Assembly (NCBI RefSeq): GCF_002787055.1
Contig: NZ_CP024808.1
Location: 186,001-250,000 of the forward strand
From: Candidatus Nitrosotenuis aquarius
GTDB taxonomy: Archaea > Thermoproteota > Nitrososphaeria > Nitrososphaerales > Nitrosopumilaceae
DNA length: 64,000 nt
Reading direction: 5' to 3'
Shown: positions 43,509 through 53,275 of the stretch, one piece after another
Layout: each line of letters starts with the position of its first letter
How positions within the stretch are numbered: the first letter of the stretch is position 1
Made by a program: the position numbers and the translations under genes
The notes under the pieces: generated by a model
Told to the model about the DNA's origin: nothing
Seen by the model: the letters and a program-made list of their open reading frames with translations, nothing else
Databases searched by the model: none

Positions 43509-43670
43509 CTAGAAATCTTCTTTATAGTGGACCAGAACTGAGCGCTCCATTACTGGATGCACTGCTACTATGTTGTCGCCTTTTTCTGCCAAAAAGTCGT
43601 TTACTATATCCTGGAGGAAAACACCCGGCTCCAATTTGTCAGCTTCAAAATATTTTATTTTATGGATCAT
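43509..43670 (-). CDS. small hypothetical protein, 53 aa
   Basis: MIHKIKYFEADKLEPGVFLQ, DIVNDFLAEKGDNIVAVHPV and a final strand, RSVLVHYKEDF. The alternating strand-helix-strand order and balanced charge look like a real small alpha/beta protein. Convergent with cdvC. No family recognised. Confidence 0.55.
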   Translation of the reverse strand: MIHKIKYFEADKLEPGVFLQDIVNDFLAEKGDNIVAVHPVMERSVLVHYKEDF

Positions 43671-43769
43671 ACAAGTCTAGCTTAACATGTGGATATAACA
43701 ATACTGTGACTGGTTTTTCTGATCGCTATTTTACTCATAAAACTTAAATCATCTCTAAAATCCAAACAC

Positions 43770-43775
43770 GGAGGG
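43770..43775 (+). promoter_or_regulatory. strong Shine-Dalgarno for carA, pointing at an ATT start
   Basis: GGAGGG, five bases before ATT at 43781. No ATG, GTG or TTG exists in the carA frame between the upstream in-frame stop (43745) and conserved coding sequence, so this ribosome site decides the start. Confidence 0.6.
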
Positions 43776-43780
43776 TCACA

Positions 43781-44938
43781 ATTTCAATAAAAAAATCCCA
43801 GTTTGCAAATAAAAAAGCAAAACTGATCTTATCTGATGGTACCGTTCTTTCTGGCAAGGGCTTTGGCGCATCAAAGACCGTTTTTGGCGAACTAGTATTC
43901 AACACCGGAATGGTAGGATACGTCGAAACACTGACTGACCCGTCTTATTCGGGGCAAATCCTGACTCTGACTTATCCACTTGTGGGCAATTATGGCGTGC
44001 CGGACCCGTCACAAGCCGACGAGTCTGGGATATCAAAATTCTTTGAATCTGGGCGTATCCAGGCTCGAGGCTTGGTTGTACACGAACTATCCGAGATTGC
44101 AAGCCACTGGAATCTCTCCATGACACTAGATGAGTGGATGCACAAGGAGGGGGTGCCGGGAATTTCCGATATTGACACTAGGGAGCTGACAAAAAGACTT
44201 CGAATCAGCGGAGTCACAATGGCTGCACTGGTGGTGTCTGATTCTGAAATCAACGTGGAGCAAATCAAAAGAGAGCTGGCATCTGCAAAGCCATACTCTG
44301 AGGAAAAATTCATGGATGCAGTTTCCACAAAACAAGTCCAGTCATTTGGACAAGAATCTGACTGTGTCGTGGTGGTGGATACCGGTGTCAAAAATGCTAT
44401 ACTGCGAAATGTCCGGGATCTGGGATACAAGGTAATCAAGGTTCCATGGAATACTAGCTATTCAGATATCATGAAATATTCTCCAAAGGGAGTAGTGCTC
44501 AGCAACGGACCTGGCGACCCGGAGGCATGTCCTGAAACAATAGAGACTGCCAAGAACCTGATCCAAAATAACATTCCGACACTTGGCATTTGTCTTGGTG
44601 CACAAATTATAGGACTTGCTGGTGGCGCATCAACATACAAGCTAAAATACGGACACCGAGGACAAAACAAGTCCTGCCTTAATCTGCAAAATAAACAGGT
44701 CTATGTAACGTCACAAAACCATGGATATTGCATAGACCCCGACTCGCTTGGAAAGACGGAATTTGATCTGTGGTTTACAAACACTGACGATAACACAGTC
44801 GAAGGCATTCGACACAAGCTCAAAAAAATAATTGCAGTGCAATTTCATCCAGAGGCATCGCCTGGCCCATATGACTGCAAATTTGTTTTCGAAGAGCTTG
44901 ATTCTTTGATAAAGGGAGGGAAGCAAAATCAAAAATGA
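43781..44938 (+). CDS. carA: carbamoyl phosphate synthase small subunit (probable ATT start)
   Basis: 385 residues if translation begins at ATT 43781. Glutamine amidotransferase subunit supplying ammonia to CarB for arginine and pyrimidine synthesis. The N-terminal domain reads KKAKLILSDGTVLSG and FNTGMVGYVETLTDPSYSGQ; the class I amidotransferase domain has the catalytic Cys in PTLGICLGAQIIG and the His-Glu pair in VQFHPEASPGP. The first ATG in frame, at 43910, would remove 43 conserved residues, so it is not the true start. Confidence 0.93.
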   Translation: MSIKKSQFANKKAKLILSDGTVLSGKGFGASKTVFGELVFNTGMVGYVETLTDPSYSGQILTLTYPLVGNYGVPDPSQADESGISKFFESGRIQARGLVVHELSEIASHWNLSMTLDEWMHKEGVPGISDIDTRELTKRLRISGVTMAALVVSDSEINVEQIKRELASAKPYSEEKFMDAVSTKQVQSFGQESDCVVVVDTGVKNAILRNVRDLGYKVIKVPWNTSYSDIMKYSPKGVVLSNGPGDPEACPETIETAKNLIQNNIPTLGICLGAQIIGLAGGASTYKLKYGHRGQNKSCLNLQNKQVYVTSQNHGYCIDPDSLGKTEFDLWFTNTDDNTVEGIRHKLKKIIAVQFHPEASPGPYDCKFVFEELDSLIKGGKQNQK

Positions 44939-47900
44939 GTCACTGAAAAAAATCCTAGTTCTTGGCAGTGGGGCAATCAAAATCGGAGAAGCAGGCGAAA
45001 GTCGCTAAAACGACCGCTAATTCGACTACTCCGGTAGCCAATGCCTCAAGGCCATACACGAAGACGGTCTGAAATCCGTACTGATCAATCCCAACATCGC
45101 AACGATTCAGACCGACACTAGGTTTGCAGACAAGGTGTACCTTCTTCCGGTTACGCCAGAGTATGTCTCCTCTATAATAGAATCAGAGCGACCAGATGGA
45201 ATCATGCTTGGATATGGAGGGCAGACTGCCCTGAACTGCGGCGTAAAGCTAGCGGAAGCAGACGTTTTGCAAAAATATGATGTCAAAGTACTGGGAACGC
45301 AAATTCCTGGAATCCAAAAAACCGAAGACAGGCAACTATTCAAGGACTCAATGACAGAGTGCGGCGTTCCTGTACTAAAATCAAAAACAGTCAACACGTT
45401 TGAGGATGCAAAAAAGGCAGCAGAAGAACTGGGATACCCAGTAATAATTCGAGTTGCATATACTTTGGGCGGCCGTGGCGGGGGAGTCGCTCATAACGAA
45501 ATCGAGCTGCACGAAATCGTAGAGCGGGGACTCAACGCAAGCCTTGTCCACCAAGTACTAATTGAGGAATACATTGGCCACTGGAAGCAAATCGAATACG
45601 AGGTAATGCAGGACTATGAGGGAAACAATGTCATCGTATGCAACATGGAAAATGTCCTATCAATGCGAGTCCACACTGGCGACAACATCGTAGTTGCCCC
45701 ATCTCAGACAATAGATAATCGGGAATACCACATGTTGCGCTCTGCGGCATTGCGTGGGACAAAACATGTTGGTATTATTGGTGAATGTAACATCCAGTTC
45801 GCACTCGATATGAAGTCTGATCGATATGTTGCAATTGAAATCAACCCAAGACTTTCTAGATCATCTGCATTGGCTAGCAAGGCAACCGGATATCCACTTG
45901 CGTACATGTCTGCCAAAATCGGCCTCGGTCACACATTGCCTGAGCTAGTAAACAGAATAACAAAAACCACGACTGCCTGCTTTGAGCCATCTTTGGATTA
46001 TGCCGTAATCAAGCATCCTAGGTGGGACTTTACCAAATTTGAGCGTGCAAACCGCAAGCTGGGGCCCACAATGAAGTCGGTAGGCGAAGTAATGGCAGTT
46101 GGGCGCACCTTTGAAGAGTCTCTCCAAAAGGCAATTCGTATGTTGGATATTGGTAATGACGGCCTGGTTCTAAACAGACTCAATGTAGACGATAAGGAAA
46201 TAGAAGACATTGAAAATCACCTACTAAACCCAGACGACCGCATTTTGTATTATGTGGCAGCTGCACTGCGAAAAGGTGTCTCTGTTGAGAAAATCCACAA
46301 ACTCTCGTTTATTGATCCGTGGTTTATTGAGAAAATCAAAAACATCGTCGATGTGGAATCCGATCTCAAGAAAAAATCACTGGACATGAATCTGATGAGA
46401 AAAGCAAAACACCTGGGATTCTCTGATAGACAGATTGCGCGGGCGGTAAACAAGGACGACTTGGAGGTGCGAAAAATCCGCAAAGACATGGGTGTGTTGC
46501 CTGTTGTAAAGCAAATCGATACGCTTGCCGCAGAGTGGCCTGCCAAGACTAACTATCTTTACATGACATATGGTGGATACGACAACGACATTACAGTAAC
46601 GCCTGATCAAAAAGGCATAATCGTGCTTGGTGCAGGACCGTACCGAATCGGCTCATCAGTGGAATTTGACTGGGGAACAGTCAACATGGTGTGGGGCTTG
46701 CAGCAAAACGGCGAGTCCAATGTTGTCGTAGTCAATTGTAATCCTGAAACAGTATCTACTGATTATGACATTTGCTCTCGATTGTACTTTGAAGAGCTGA
46801 CGCTGGAGAGAATTTTGGATATTGTGGACATGGAAAATCCGAAAGGCGTTGTGACATCCGTGGGCGGACAAACCGCAAATAACCTGACTCCAAAACTTGC
46901 CAAGGCAGGAATCAAGCTGTTTGGCACATCTGCCGAAGATGTGGACAGGGCCGAAGACCGCTCCAAGTTCAGCGCAGTGCTGGATAAATTACACATAAAG
47001 CAGCCTCAGTGGCAGGCGTTTTCCAACTTTTCAGAGGCAAAATCCTTTGCCACAAAGGTTGGCTATCCTGTCTTGGTTAGGCCTTCATACGTGCTTTCTG
47101 GCGCGGCAATGAAGGTTGTCTGGTCACAGGAAGAGCTATCAAGATATGTCGGCGAGGCAACAACGCTTTCGCCAGACCATCCGGTTGTAATAACAAAATT
47201 CATGCTAAACTCGCTTGAGGTGGACGTTGACGGTGTCTCTGATGGAAAGAACGTCTTCATCGGAGCACTAGTGGAACACATTGACGCAGCTGGCGTACAC
47301 TCTGGTGACGCAATGATGGTGATTCCTCCATGGAGACTGTCAAACAAGCAAGTCGAGACCATAACTGACTATGCGACACGAATCGCAAAATCATTTAACA
47401 TTAGGGGGCCATTCAACCTCCAGTTTCTGATAAACAACGACCAAGTCTATGTCATAGAGCTAAACATCAGGGCGTCTCGCTCCATGCCGTTTGTATCAAA
47501 ACTAATCAAGACAAATCTTATCAGCTTGGCAGCACAGGCAGTCCTAGGAAAGGAGCTTCCAAAAATCCAGCCAGACAAGTGGAAGAAAACACCAATCCAT
47601 GGAATCAAGATGCCCCAGTTTTCGTTTATGCAGCTGGATGGAGCAGACATTGTGCTTGGTGTTGAAATGCAATCCACCGGCGAGGCAGCATGCTTTGGAG
47701 ATAGCTTCTATGACGCACTATCAAAGGGCTTGATTTCAGTTGGGTACAATCTGCCAAAGACTGGAACCGCGCTAATCACAATAGGCGGCTCAGAAAACAA
47801 GGAAAAACTGCTCCAAACAATGGCAACACTCAAGCACCTTGGATTCAAGTTGCTGGCAACAGAGCACACTGCGGAATTCCTAGAGGAAAAGCAAATAGGC

Positions 47901-48188
47901 GATGTGCAAATAGTGCACAAAATATCAGAGCCGGAGCGCAAGCCAAACATCTCGGATTTGCTATATGAGAGAAAAATCAATTTTATCATCAACATTCCGT
48001 CTACTTCAACACTGGAAAAATACGTGGGAATGCTAAATGACGAATACCAAATTAGACGAAAGGCAATAGAGCTTGGTATTCCTGTTCTTACGACAACGGA
48101 GCTGGCAGAATCCTTTGTCAAGACGCTAGAATGGATGACGCACAATGAAACCACTAAAAAAGCACTAGAACCGTACGATCCAATGTAG
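44928..48188 (+). CDS. carB: carbamoyl phosphate synthase large subunit with disrupted 5' end
   Basis: The body from 45135 is intact (over 1,000 residues): two ATP-grasp halves (AYTLGGRGGGVAHNE, EINPRLSRSSALASKATGYP; VRPSYVLSGAAMKVV) and a C-terminal allosteric domain. The first conserved block KKILVLGSGAIKIGEAGE is present from 44946, but then 21 bases (45000-45020) with two in-frame TAA codons separate it from FDYSGSQCLKA, which should follow directly. The nearby ATG (44935) is one base out of frame. Either the sequence is faulty, the gene is damaged, or the insert is removed in RNA. Confidence 0.88.
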
Positions 48189-48190
48189 TG

Positions 48191-49759
48191 ATGGTTAAGA
48201 AAGCTTATTCCACATACGCAGTCCCGATTCTGGTTGGAGCACTGATTCTTCTTGGAAGCTTGATTGTGTCTTATCAGTTGTCACAATACCAAAATGAAAT
48301 CAAAAAATCAAACAAGGAAAAATTCACCAACATTATTGAAAATACTATTTCCCGCAGGGAGGGAAGGATAAACACAATTGCGTCCAGCGTAATTGCATTT
48401 TACGCAAATTCTGAAAAAGTAGAGCCAATAGAATTTGATAGGTTCGTCGGCGAGATTCTTGGGAAAAACCAAGAAATCATAAATGTCTTTACATTATCTA
48501 ATAACACAATTACCCAGTCCTTTCCAATCAAAGAATATGTTGGTAGGGATTTTGATGAGGCATTTCCTACATATCCTACTGTAGTTGCGGCAAAAAAGGC
48601 AATGACTGTCGAGTTTCCAGTCAACGACCAAATCACATTAATTCTGGCAGTGCCGTTTGACTATTTTGTCCAAGAAGGAGTGATCGCAAGTGATTCATAC
48701 AAGCTTGTCCTTCTGAGCCCAATAGATGACAATGTAGAATTGTATAAACTTGCAAAATCTGGAGGAATAACATCCAACAATGTCGAGTTTACCGAGCAAG
48801 AATTGCGCAATTCTGTGACTGTGGAACATCAGACAACACTGTTTGGCCACAAAATCCAGGAAAATTATGATCTAAAGTATTTCATATGGGACATTTCTTT
48901 TAATGACGACCTGACCAACCAAATCATAATTTCGGGAATGGGAATGGCACTGTCAATTTTGATCCCAATCTTGCTGATTAGATCAAACCTGCTAAAGATC
49001 CAACTGCAGGAAAAGTCTACAAAACTTGAATCCCTCAACGAAGAGCTGATTCAAGTTGAAAAGTCAAAGGATGAATTTGTTACAATGATTGTACACGACC
49101 TAAAAAACCCACTCGTACCAATACATGCGTACACGGACATGCTTCTTGAGCAGACCCTTGGGAGCCTAAACGAAAAGCAAATCCAGCGGCTACAGTCAAT
49201 CAAAAACAGTGCATCATCGCTGCAAAAGCTGATTCAGGATCTTTTGGACGCAAACAAACTGGAGCTGGGCATGCTTAAACTCAATTTACAAGATAATGAT
49301 TTGGCTCAAATCATACAAGACCAGATACATCACCTCGATTCGGAGTTTCAGAAAAAGGGAATTGCAGTGTCATTTAAGCCAAAACCTGTCTCTTGTCAAT
49401 GCGACGGCTCAAGAATAGGCCAGGTTCTGAACAATATTCTGATAAACTCTATTGACTTTGTGGATGAAAATTCCGGCAAAATTGTTATCAGTCTTGACTC
49501 TGATCAAAAAACTGCAAAAATAACAATTCAAGATAACGGAATCGGCATTGCAAAGGACAAGATTGGAAATCTCTTTGTCAAATTTTACCAGATAAATCCA
49601 AATCAGCAGCGCAAGTATGGTGGAACAGGGCTTGGGCTTGCTGTATGTAAGGGAATAATGGAAAGTCACGGGGGCAAAATCTGGGCAGAGTCTGACGGCG
49701 AAGGAAAAGGAACCAAGTTCCACATGGAGATTCCACTGAGACAGCCGGAAAAGGCTTAA
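48191..49759 (+). CDS. transmembrane sensor histidine kinase with CHASE-like domain
   Basis: 522 residues from ATG 48191. Membrane helix about 10-28; outside sensor domain about 30-245 with INVFTLSNNTITQSFPIKEY and GRDFDEAFPTYPTVVAAK, similar to CHASE-type domains; second helix about 245-265 (SGMGMALSILIPILLI). HisKA His302 in MIVHDLKNPLVPI; HATPase NILINSIDFVD, IQDNGIGIAKDK and [15 protein letters not shown]. Two bases after carB, so possibly read through from the car operon. No receiver beside it. Confidence 0.88.
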   Translation: MVKKAYSTYAVPILVGALILLGSLIVSYQLSQYQNEIKKSNKEKFTNIIENTISRREGRINTIASSVIAFYANSEKVEPIEFDRFVGEILGKNQEIINVFTLSNNTITQSFPIKEYVGRDFDEAFPTYPTVVAAKKAMTVEFPVNDQITLILAVPFDYFVQEGVIASDSYKLVLLSPIDDNVELYKLAKSGGITSNNVEFTEQELRNSVTVEHQTTLFGHKIQENYDLKYFIWDISFNDDLTNQIIISGMGMALSILIPILLIRSNLLKIQLQEKSTKLESLNEELIQVEKSKDEFVTMIVHDLKNPLVPIHAYTDMLLEQTLGSLNEKQIQRLQSIKNSASSLQKLIQDLLDANKLELGMLKLNLQDNDLAQIIQDQIHHLDSEFQKKGIAVSFKPKPVSCQCDGSRIGQVLNNILINSIDFVDENSGKIVISLDSDQKTAKITIQDNGIGIAKDKIGNLFVKFYQINPNQQRKYGGTGLGLAVCKGIMESHGGKIWAESDGEGKGTKFHMEIPLRQPEKA

Positions 49760-49765
49760 CATAAT

Positions 49766-50227
49766 GTGTCAAGAACGGTAATGTTTACTAGGAATAGCAA
49801 CGTATTGTATGGCGTATTGGAAAGCAAAGGCAATTGCATATCTTTATGTGATATTCTCAAAAACAATACTACCAAGGTAATCAAAAAACTAGAATCCCAA
49901 ATTCCGCCAAACATTCAGACAAGCTCTAACCTATACATGCAATATTTGCATCTGCTGGATGATTACTTTGGCACCTGTTATCTGTGGCAAAAGCAGTATT
50001 TTGACAAGCTAGGCTTTGACAAAAACATGCTCGAGGCAATAGACAACTACTGGAATGTCGTAACTGACTTGTACTGCTCGCAAATCGAAGTGGTCACTGG
50101 CACACAAAAATCCAGCGCTGATGTGCAAGAAAAAATGATGCACCTGTGTGATCAATATCTTCACCAGGCACTAGACTATTACGGCAAGATCTTTGCGGAT
50201 GCGCTGGCAAAAATGAATCAGAAATAA
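49766..50227 (+). CDS. hypothetical helical protein, 153 aa
   Basis: From GTG 49766, six bases after the kinase (ATG 49781 is the alternative). Aromatic- and Cys-containing helices such as MQYLHLLDDYFGTCYLWQK and AIDNYWNVVTDLYCSQIEV suggest a compact four-helix bundle, vaguely like polyhydroxyalkanoate-associated (PhaE/phasin-like) helices, but this is not firm. The spacing suggests co-expression with the kinase. Confidence 0.6.
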   Translation: MSRTVMFTRNSNVLYGVLESKGNCISLCDILKNNTTKVIKKLESQIPPNIQTSSNLYMQYLHLLDDYFGTCYLWQKQYFDKLGFDKNMLEAIDNYWNVVTDLYCSQIEVVTGTQKSSADVQEKMMHLCDQYLHQALDYYGKIFADALAKMNQK

Positions 50228-50250
50228 TAAAAAAAAGATTCAACTAAGCT

Positions 50251-50400
50251 TTAGTATCTTTTTTGAAATCTTGGTTTTTGGTGTTTTGGTAGACATTCTT
50301 TGCAATAAACTGGTCTGTCTGGTTTTGGTTCAAAAGGTACCTCTGATGCCTTGCCGCAGTCTGAGCATGTACATGGGTACATTTTTTTGTCATATGACAT
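50251..50400 (-). CDS. small zinc-ribbon protein, 49 aa
   Basis: MSYDKKMYPCTCSDCGKASE, then PFEPKPDRPVYCKECLPKHQ and a basic end. Two CxxC pairs separated by 17 residues form a zinc ribbon of the type common in archaeal transcription- or translation-associated micro-proteins. The gene faces the hypothetical at 49766 and lies downstream of the phosphoesterase. Confidence 0.7.
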   Translation of the reverse strand: MSYDKKMYPCTCSDCGKASEVPFEPKPDRPVYCKECLPKHQKPRFQKRY

Positions 50401-50447
50401 GCCTTGGCTTTTACCAATCCAAATAAGAATGAATAGTTTGATCTCTT

Positions 50448-51194
50448 CTAGATTACTTGAGACAGTGATGATTCGTCGCCGATTATTGTGCCATCCAGGG
50501 TTACTATTTTTGCAGACAGATCCCCTTTGATCTTTTCTATGATTGGGGAGATTGATTTTTTGTATGATTTTTTCTTGGTTGCGTAAAAATACCGATTAAA
50601 CGACGGCACGATGATTATTTCCAGTTCTCCAGACTCTGATGGGAAGATGTTTTCTTTTTGCGTCCTAATTGAGACCCAGACGCGCTGGCCGTTCAGAATC
50701 GAATTCTCATCAAAGAAAACTGGGTGGACATGACCCATCACGATTTTTGACACGTGCGAAAAATTCTCAGTAGGCATTGTATGGCCATGTGTGAGCAGTG
50801 TGTCTTCTAGGATCATCCCAAGGGAGCTGATCAAAGTTATGCTTGATGGCGTAAGATGGGAAATGTTTGCGTCGTGGTTTCCCGGTATGAGTATTGTCTC
50901 GGTTTTTTCTGCCAGTGCCGATAACAACTTTGGCACCTCATCCCATTCTGACTTTGAGATTCTGGAAATTCCTGATTTTACATCACCTAGCAAGATGAGT
51001 GAGTCTGGCTTTACAGAGTCGATTAAAGATGTTATCTTTTGGATGGATTCGTTTAGTGTGGTGTTTTTTCCAACAAAGATCTTGTTTTGCGCAAGACTAT
51101 CTTCAAAGCCGACATGCAGGTCAGTTAGGACTAGGTGTTTTTTGTCTCCTTCTAGGACTAGTGCAGCTTCGCCTGGTATTGGCTTTGTTTTCAT
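50448..51194 (-). CDS. ICC-like metallophosphoesterase
   Basis: 248 residues from ATG 51194 (the ORF extends to 51239 without a better start). Calcineurin-like motifs: LTDLHVGFED, LILLGDVKSG, ILIPGNHDANIS, LLTHGHTMP and MGHVHPVFF. This subgroup is often linked to DNA ligase or helicase genes; here the partner is a divergent SWIM-finger gene 33 bases away. Substrate unknown. Confidence 0.85.
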   Translation of the reverse strand: MKTKPIPGEAALVLEGDKKHLVLTDLHVGFEDSLAQNKIFVGKNTTLNESIQKITSLIDSVKPDSLILLGDVKSGISRISKSEWDEVPKLLSALAEKTETILIPGNHDANISHLTPSSITLISSLGMILEDTLLTHGHTMPTENFSHVSKIVMGHVHPVFFDENSILNGQRVWVSIRTQKENIFPSESGELEIIIVPSFNRYFYATKKKSYKKSISPIIEKIKGDLSAKIVTLDGTIIGDESSLSQVI

Positions 51195-51227
51195 CAAAAA
51201 ATAATACAATGTGTTTTGAATTAATTC

Positions 51228-51527
51228 TTGTTGGCGCAAGAAAAAACTTCAGTCATTGTATCGGAGAGGCGAGTAAAGTGCCATATCTTTGAGCCAAGCA
51301 AGCGCCAGATCTGGACGGTGGTTGGCATGGGAAAGGAGCACTGGCTTGCACCAGAGCACGATTATTGCTCTTGCGAAGGGTTTTACTTTGGCAAGCTAAA
51401 GGGCAAAAAATCCTGTTATCATCTGGATTCTCTGAAATTGGCGCAAAAACAGCATGAAATAGAATACGTAGAATTTTCCGATGATGAATTTGCTGATTTT
51501 CTCAAGGGATTGATTTCGGAATTATAG
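51228..51527 (+). CDS. SWIM zinc-finger protein
   Basis: About 99 residues from TTG 51228 (TTG 51231 also fits). The SWIM signature CSCEGFYFGKLKGKKSCYHL (CxCx13CxH) occupies the centre. SWIM fingers bind DNA or proteins and in archaea occur in Sws1/Rad51-associated factors. Head-to-head with the phosphoesterase, sharing a 33-base promoter gap. Confidence 0.8.
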   Translation: MLAQEKTSVIVSERRVKCHIFEPSKRQIWTVVGMGKEHWLAPEHDYCSCEGFYFGKLKGKKSCYHLDSLKLAQKQHEIEYVEFSDDEFADFLKGLISEL

Positions 51528-51740
51528 CTAGTTGTTTCTAATTGAATCTCGTGTGTGGCCTTTGTTTACTAACATCTGAATTACTGCATCTACCGAATAG
51601 TCTATTCCGTGCTCGTTTTCAAAATGGTCTCGAAGCTTTTTGATCATGCTGAGGCTTTTTTCACCTGATATGGTAAACCCGCACTCAAATCCGTAATCAG
51701 AGCATGTAAGCTTGAATGTCATACAAGCTTTGCCTTTCAT
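51528..51740 (-). CDS. DUF1059-like small protein
   Basis: 70 residues from ATG 51740 (ATG 51722 is an alternative). LTCSDYGFECGFTISGEKSL, then LRDHFENEHGIDYS: cysteines plus a HFENEH segment match the DUF1059 family of small predicted metal-binding proteins. Immediately abuts the SWIM gene in convergent orientation. Function unknown. Confidence 0.7.
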   Translation of the reverse strand: MKGKACMTFKLTCSDYGFECGFTISGEKSLSMIKKLRDHFENEHGIDYSVDAVIQMLVNKGHTRDSIRNN

Positions 51741-51790
51741 TGTTCGTTTATAACTTTTATTCCCGTACTGACGATCAAACACTAGAAAAA

Positions 51791-52084
51791 TTATAGTGGA
51801 ATTGTGGTAATGTCTTCTTTAGAGACTCCCTTCCATAACCCGATCATTCCCTGCGGTTCTACTGGCTCGACTTTGGTGATTTTCTGAATCTTGATGTGGT
51901 CTGGATTTGGAGGCATCCAAAGCATTGCCATGTATTCGCCAACTTGGCCTACCTTTGTTGGAACTGCCGGAGTTATCTTGTCCTTGGAGAATCCTTTTGA
52001 TACCAGGGCGTCGACTGATTTTTGCATCAGATCCATTCTTCCATGAACAAAAAGATAGACTGTCTGTGTGTTGTCTAGCGACAT
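51791..52084 (-). CDS. hypothetical protein, 97 aa
   Basis: Begins MSLDNTQTVYLFVHGRMDLM, then KSVDALVSKGFSKDKITPAV and MAMLWMPPNPDHIKIQKITK. Likely a small alpha/beta soluble protein. About 50 bases upstream of the DUF1059-like gene on the same strand. Family not recognised. Confidence 0.6.
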   Translation of the reverse strand: MSLDNTQTVYLFVHGRMDLMQKSVDALVSKGFSKDKITPAVPTKVGQVGEYMAMLWMPPNPDHIKIQKITKVEPVEPQGMIGLWKGVSKEDITTIPL

Positions 52085-52165
52085 TGTACTGGCTTTGCGT
52101 GGTTGCTAAATCAACGTTTGGGCTGACTGAAAAACGGTTAAATTGGCACGTGTGGGCGCAAAATC

Positions 52166-52462
52166 GTGAAGATTGTAACTATAGGCAGCAGAATCTTTGT
52201 TACAAGCTTTCAGCTTGCAGGAGTACAGGGTGTAGTAGTTGATACTCCACAAAATGCGTTTTCCGAGGTAAAAAAACTAGCAGACGATCCTGATGTTGGT
52301 CTAGTCTTGATATCAGAAGACATGTCGACTCCAATTAGCACAGAGCTGACCAAGCTTCGCGCAACAAAATCAAAACCCCTCATATTTGCACTTCCGGCGT
52401 CCGGCTCTGAGAAAAAGGAAGTCGACTATAGAAAAATGCTCAAGACAATCTTGGGCGTCTAG
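52166..52462 (+). CDS. atpF: A-type ATP synthase subunit F
   Basis: 98 residues from GTG 52166. MKIVTIGSRIFVTSFQLAGV, ADDPDVGLVLISEDMS and KPLIFALPASGSEKKEVDYR match the short, Rossmann-like F subunit of archaeal/vacuolar ATPases, part of the central stalk. It is separated from other ATPase subunits, none of which are in the window. Its stop shares CTAG with the convergent membrane gene. Confidence 0.85.
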   Translation: MKIVTIGSRIFVTSFQLAGVQGVVVDTPQNAFSEVKKLADDPDVGLVLISEDMSTPISTELTKLRATKSKPLIFALPASGSEKKEVDYRKMLKTILGV

Positions 52463-53160
52463 AATCTGTCGTATTTTGCCTGATTTTCCTGCTTTAGTTT
52501 GGATATTTTTGGCCCGCCAAGATATGTGGTGATATACGCAATTCCGCCTGATATGATACCTGTGGCAAAAACCAGTGCAAACACCGCCACCGGAATCTTG
52601 ACAATGTCTGTCAGATATTGCGCTTGGTTTTGCTCGCCTTCTGCAAAGCTCACAAAACCGGTTCCTACGAATCCTGCCACGATAAGAAGTATTGTAGTTG
52701 CCGCTCCGCCCACATTCATTCCGACTAGCTGAATCCAAACTAGCTTGTTTTTTGAGCCGCGTACTGATTTGCCTAGGTTTGACTCTAGGTGATTGTAAAA
52801 AATCGCAGTGATTGCTATTGCCACTACAAGTGTGATATGCATGAAATATCCAAAAAAGAACCACTTTGCCGGACCATCCAGCGACAAGGAGAGAAACTCA
52901 ATTAATGATACCTCAGAAAATATTGCCTGCATTAGGATCAACGATACTGTCAGGCCTGTTATGACTGCGCCTTGGATTATTGCAGACAGGACGAACCTGT
53001 TGCCCCATGGGCTGGGTTTTTTCTTATCCGATACCTCCAAGAACCGCTTGCGCTCTGACTCTTTTTTCTCTATTTCTGCATAATCGTAGAATTTCTTTAG
53101 TAATCTGGACTCTTCTTCCTCTGAAAAAAAGTCATCTACTGGATTGTCCCATCTTGACAT
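52459..53160 (-). CDS. integral membrane protein, 233 aa
   Basis: A charged cytoplasmic N terminus (about 55 residues, with EEEESRLLKKFYDYAEIEKK) precedes four membrane helices: LSAIIQGAVITGLTVSLIL, YFMHITLVVAIAITAIF, GAATTILLIVAGFVGTGFV and IPVAVFALVFATGIISGGIA. A further charged tail ends the protein. Conserved-looking, function unknown. Confidence 0.65.
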   Translation of the reverse strand: MSRWDNPVDDFFSEEEESRLLKKFYDYAEIEKKESERKRFLEVSDKKKPSPWGNRFVLSAIIQGAVITGLTVSLILMQAIFSEVSLIEFLSLSLDGPAKWFFFGYFMHITLVVAIAITAIFYNHLESNLGKSVRGSKNKLVWIQLVGMNVGGAATTILLIVAGFVGTGFVSFAEGEQNQAQYLTDIVKIPVAVFALVFATGIISGGIAYITTYLGGPKISKLKQENQAKYDRF

Positions 53161-53199
53161 TGTATGGTATCATTTGAATTTTATAATATCTGATATCAT

Positions 53200-53212
53200 G
53201 TTCGAATCGAAC
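53200..53212. promoter_or_regulatory. palindrome GTTCGA-A-TCGAAC upstream of membrane gene
   Basis: Perfect six-base arms around one base, 40 bases upstream of the 53160 start. Suited to a dimeric regulator. It also contains the T-loop-like TTCGAAT but no tRNA can be folded here. Confidence 0.3.
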
Positions 53213-53221
53213 GGATTGTTT

Positions 53222-53243
53222 GAAAAATTGTAACAATTTTTTC
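53222..53243. terminator. A/T-rich hairpin after the gene at 53276
   Basis: GAAAAATTG-TAA-CAATTTTTTC, nine-base arms with one extra T, 33 bases past the stop of the minus-strand gene. The T tract on the minus strand suits termination. Confidence 0.45.
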
Positions 53244-53275
53244 AAAACCATGAAGCAAATTGTGGAAATTGCTCA

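Noticed and set aside
43910-44938. carA starting at the first in-frame ATG (43910)
   Set aside because: It would delete 43 residues that are conserved in the family and clearly encoded upstream.
44990-45030. Clean bulge-helix-bulge intron in carB
   Set aside because: The four-base helix can be drawn, but the three-base bulges and outer helix do not fit the required frame-restoring cut sites; left only as one option.
53200-53215. tRNA T-loop at GTTCGAATCGAAC
   Set aside because: It is a short palindrome with no cloverleaf around it.
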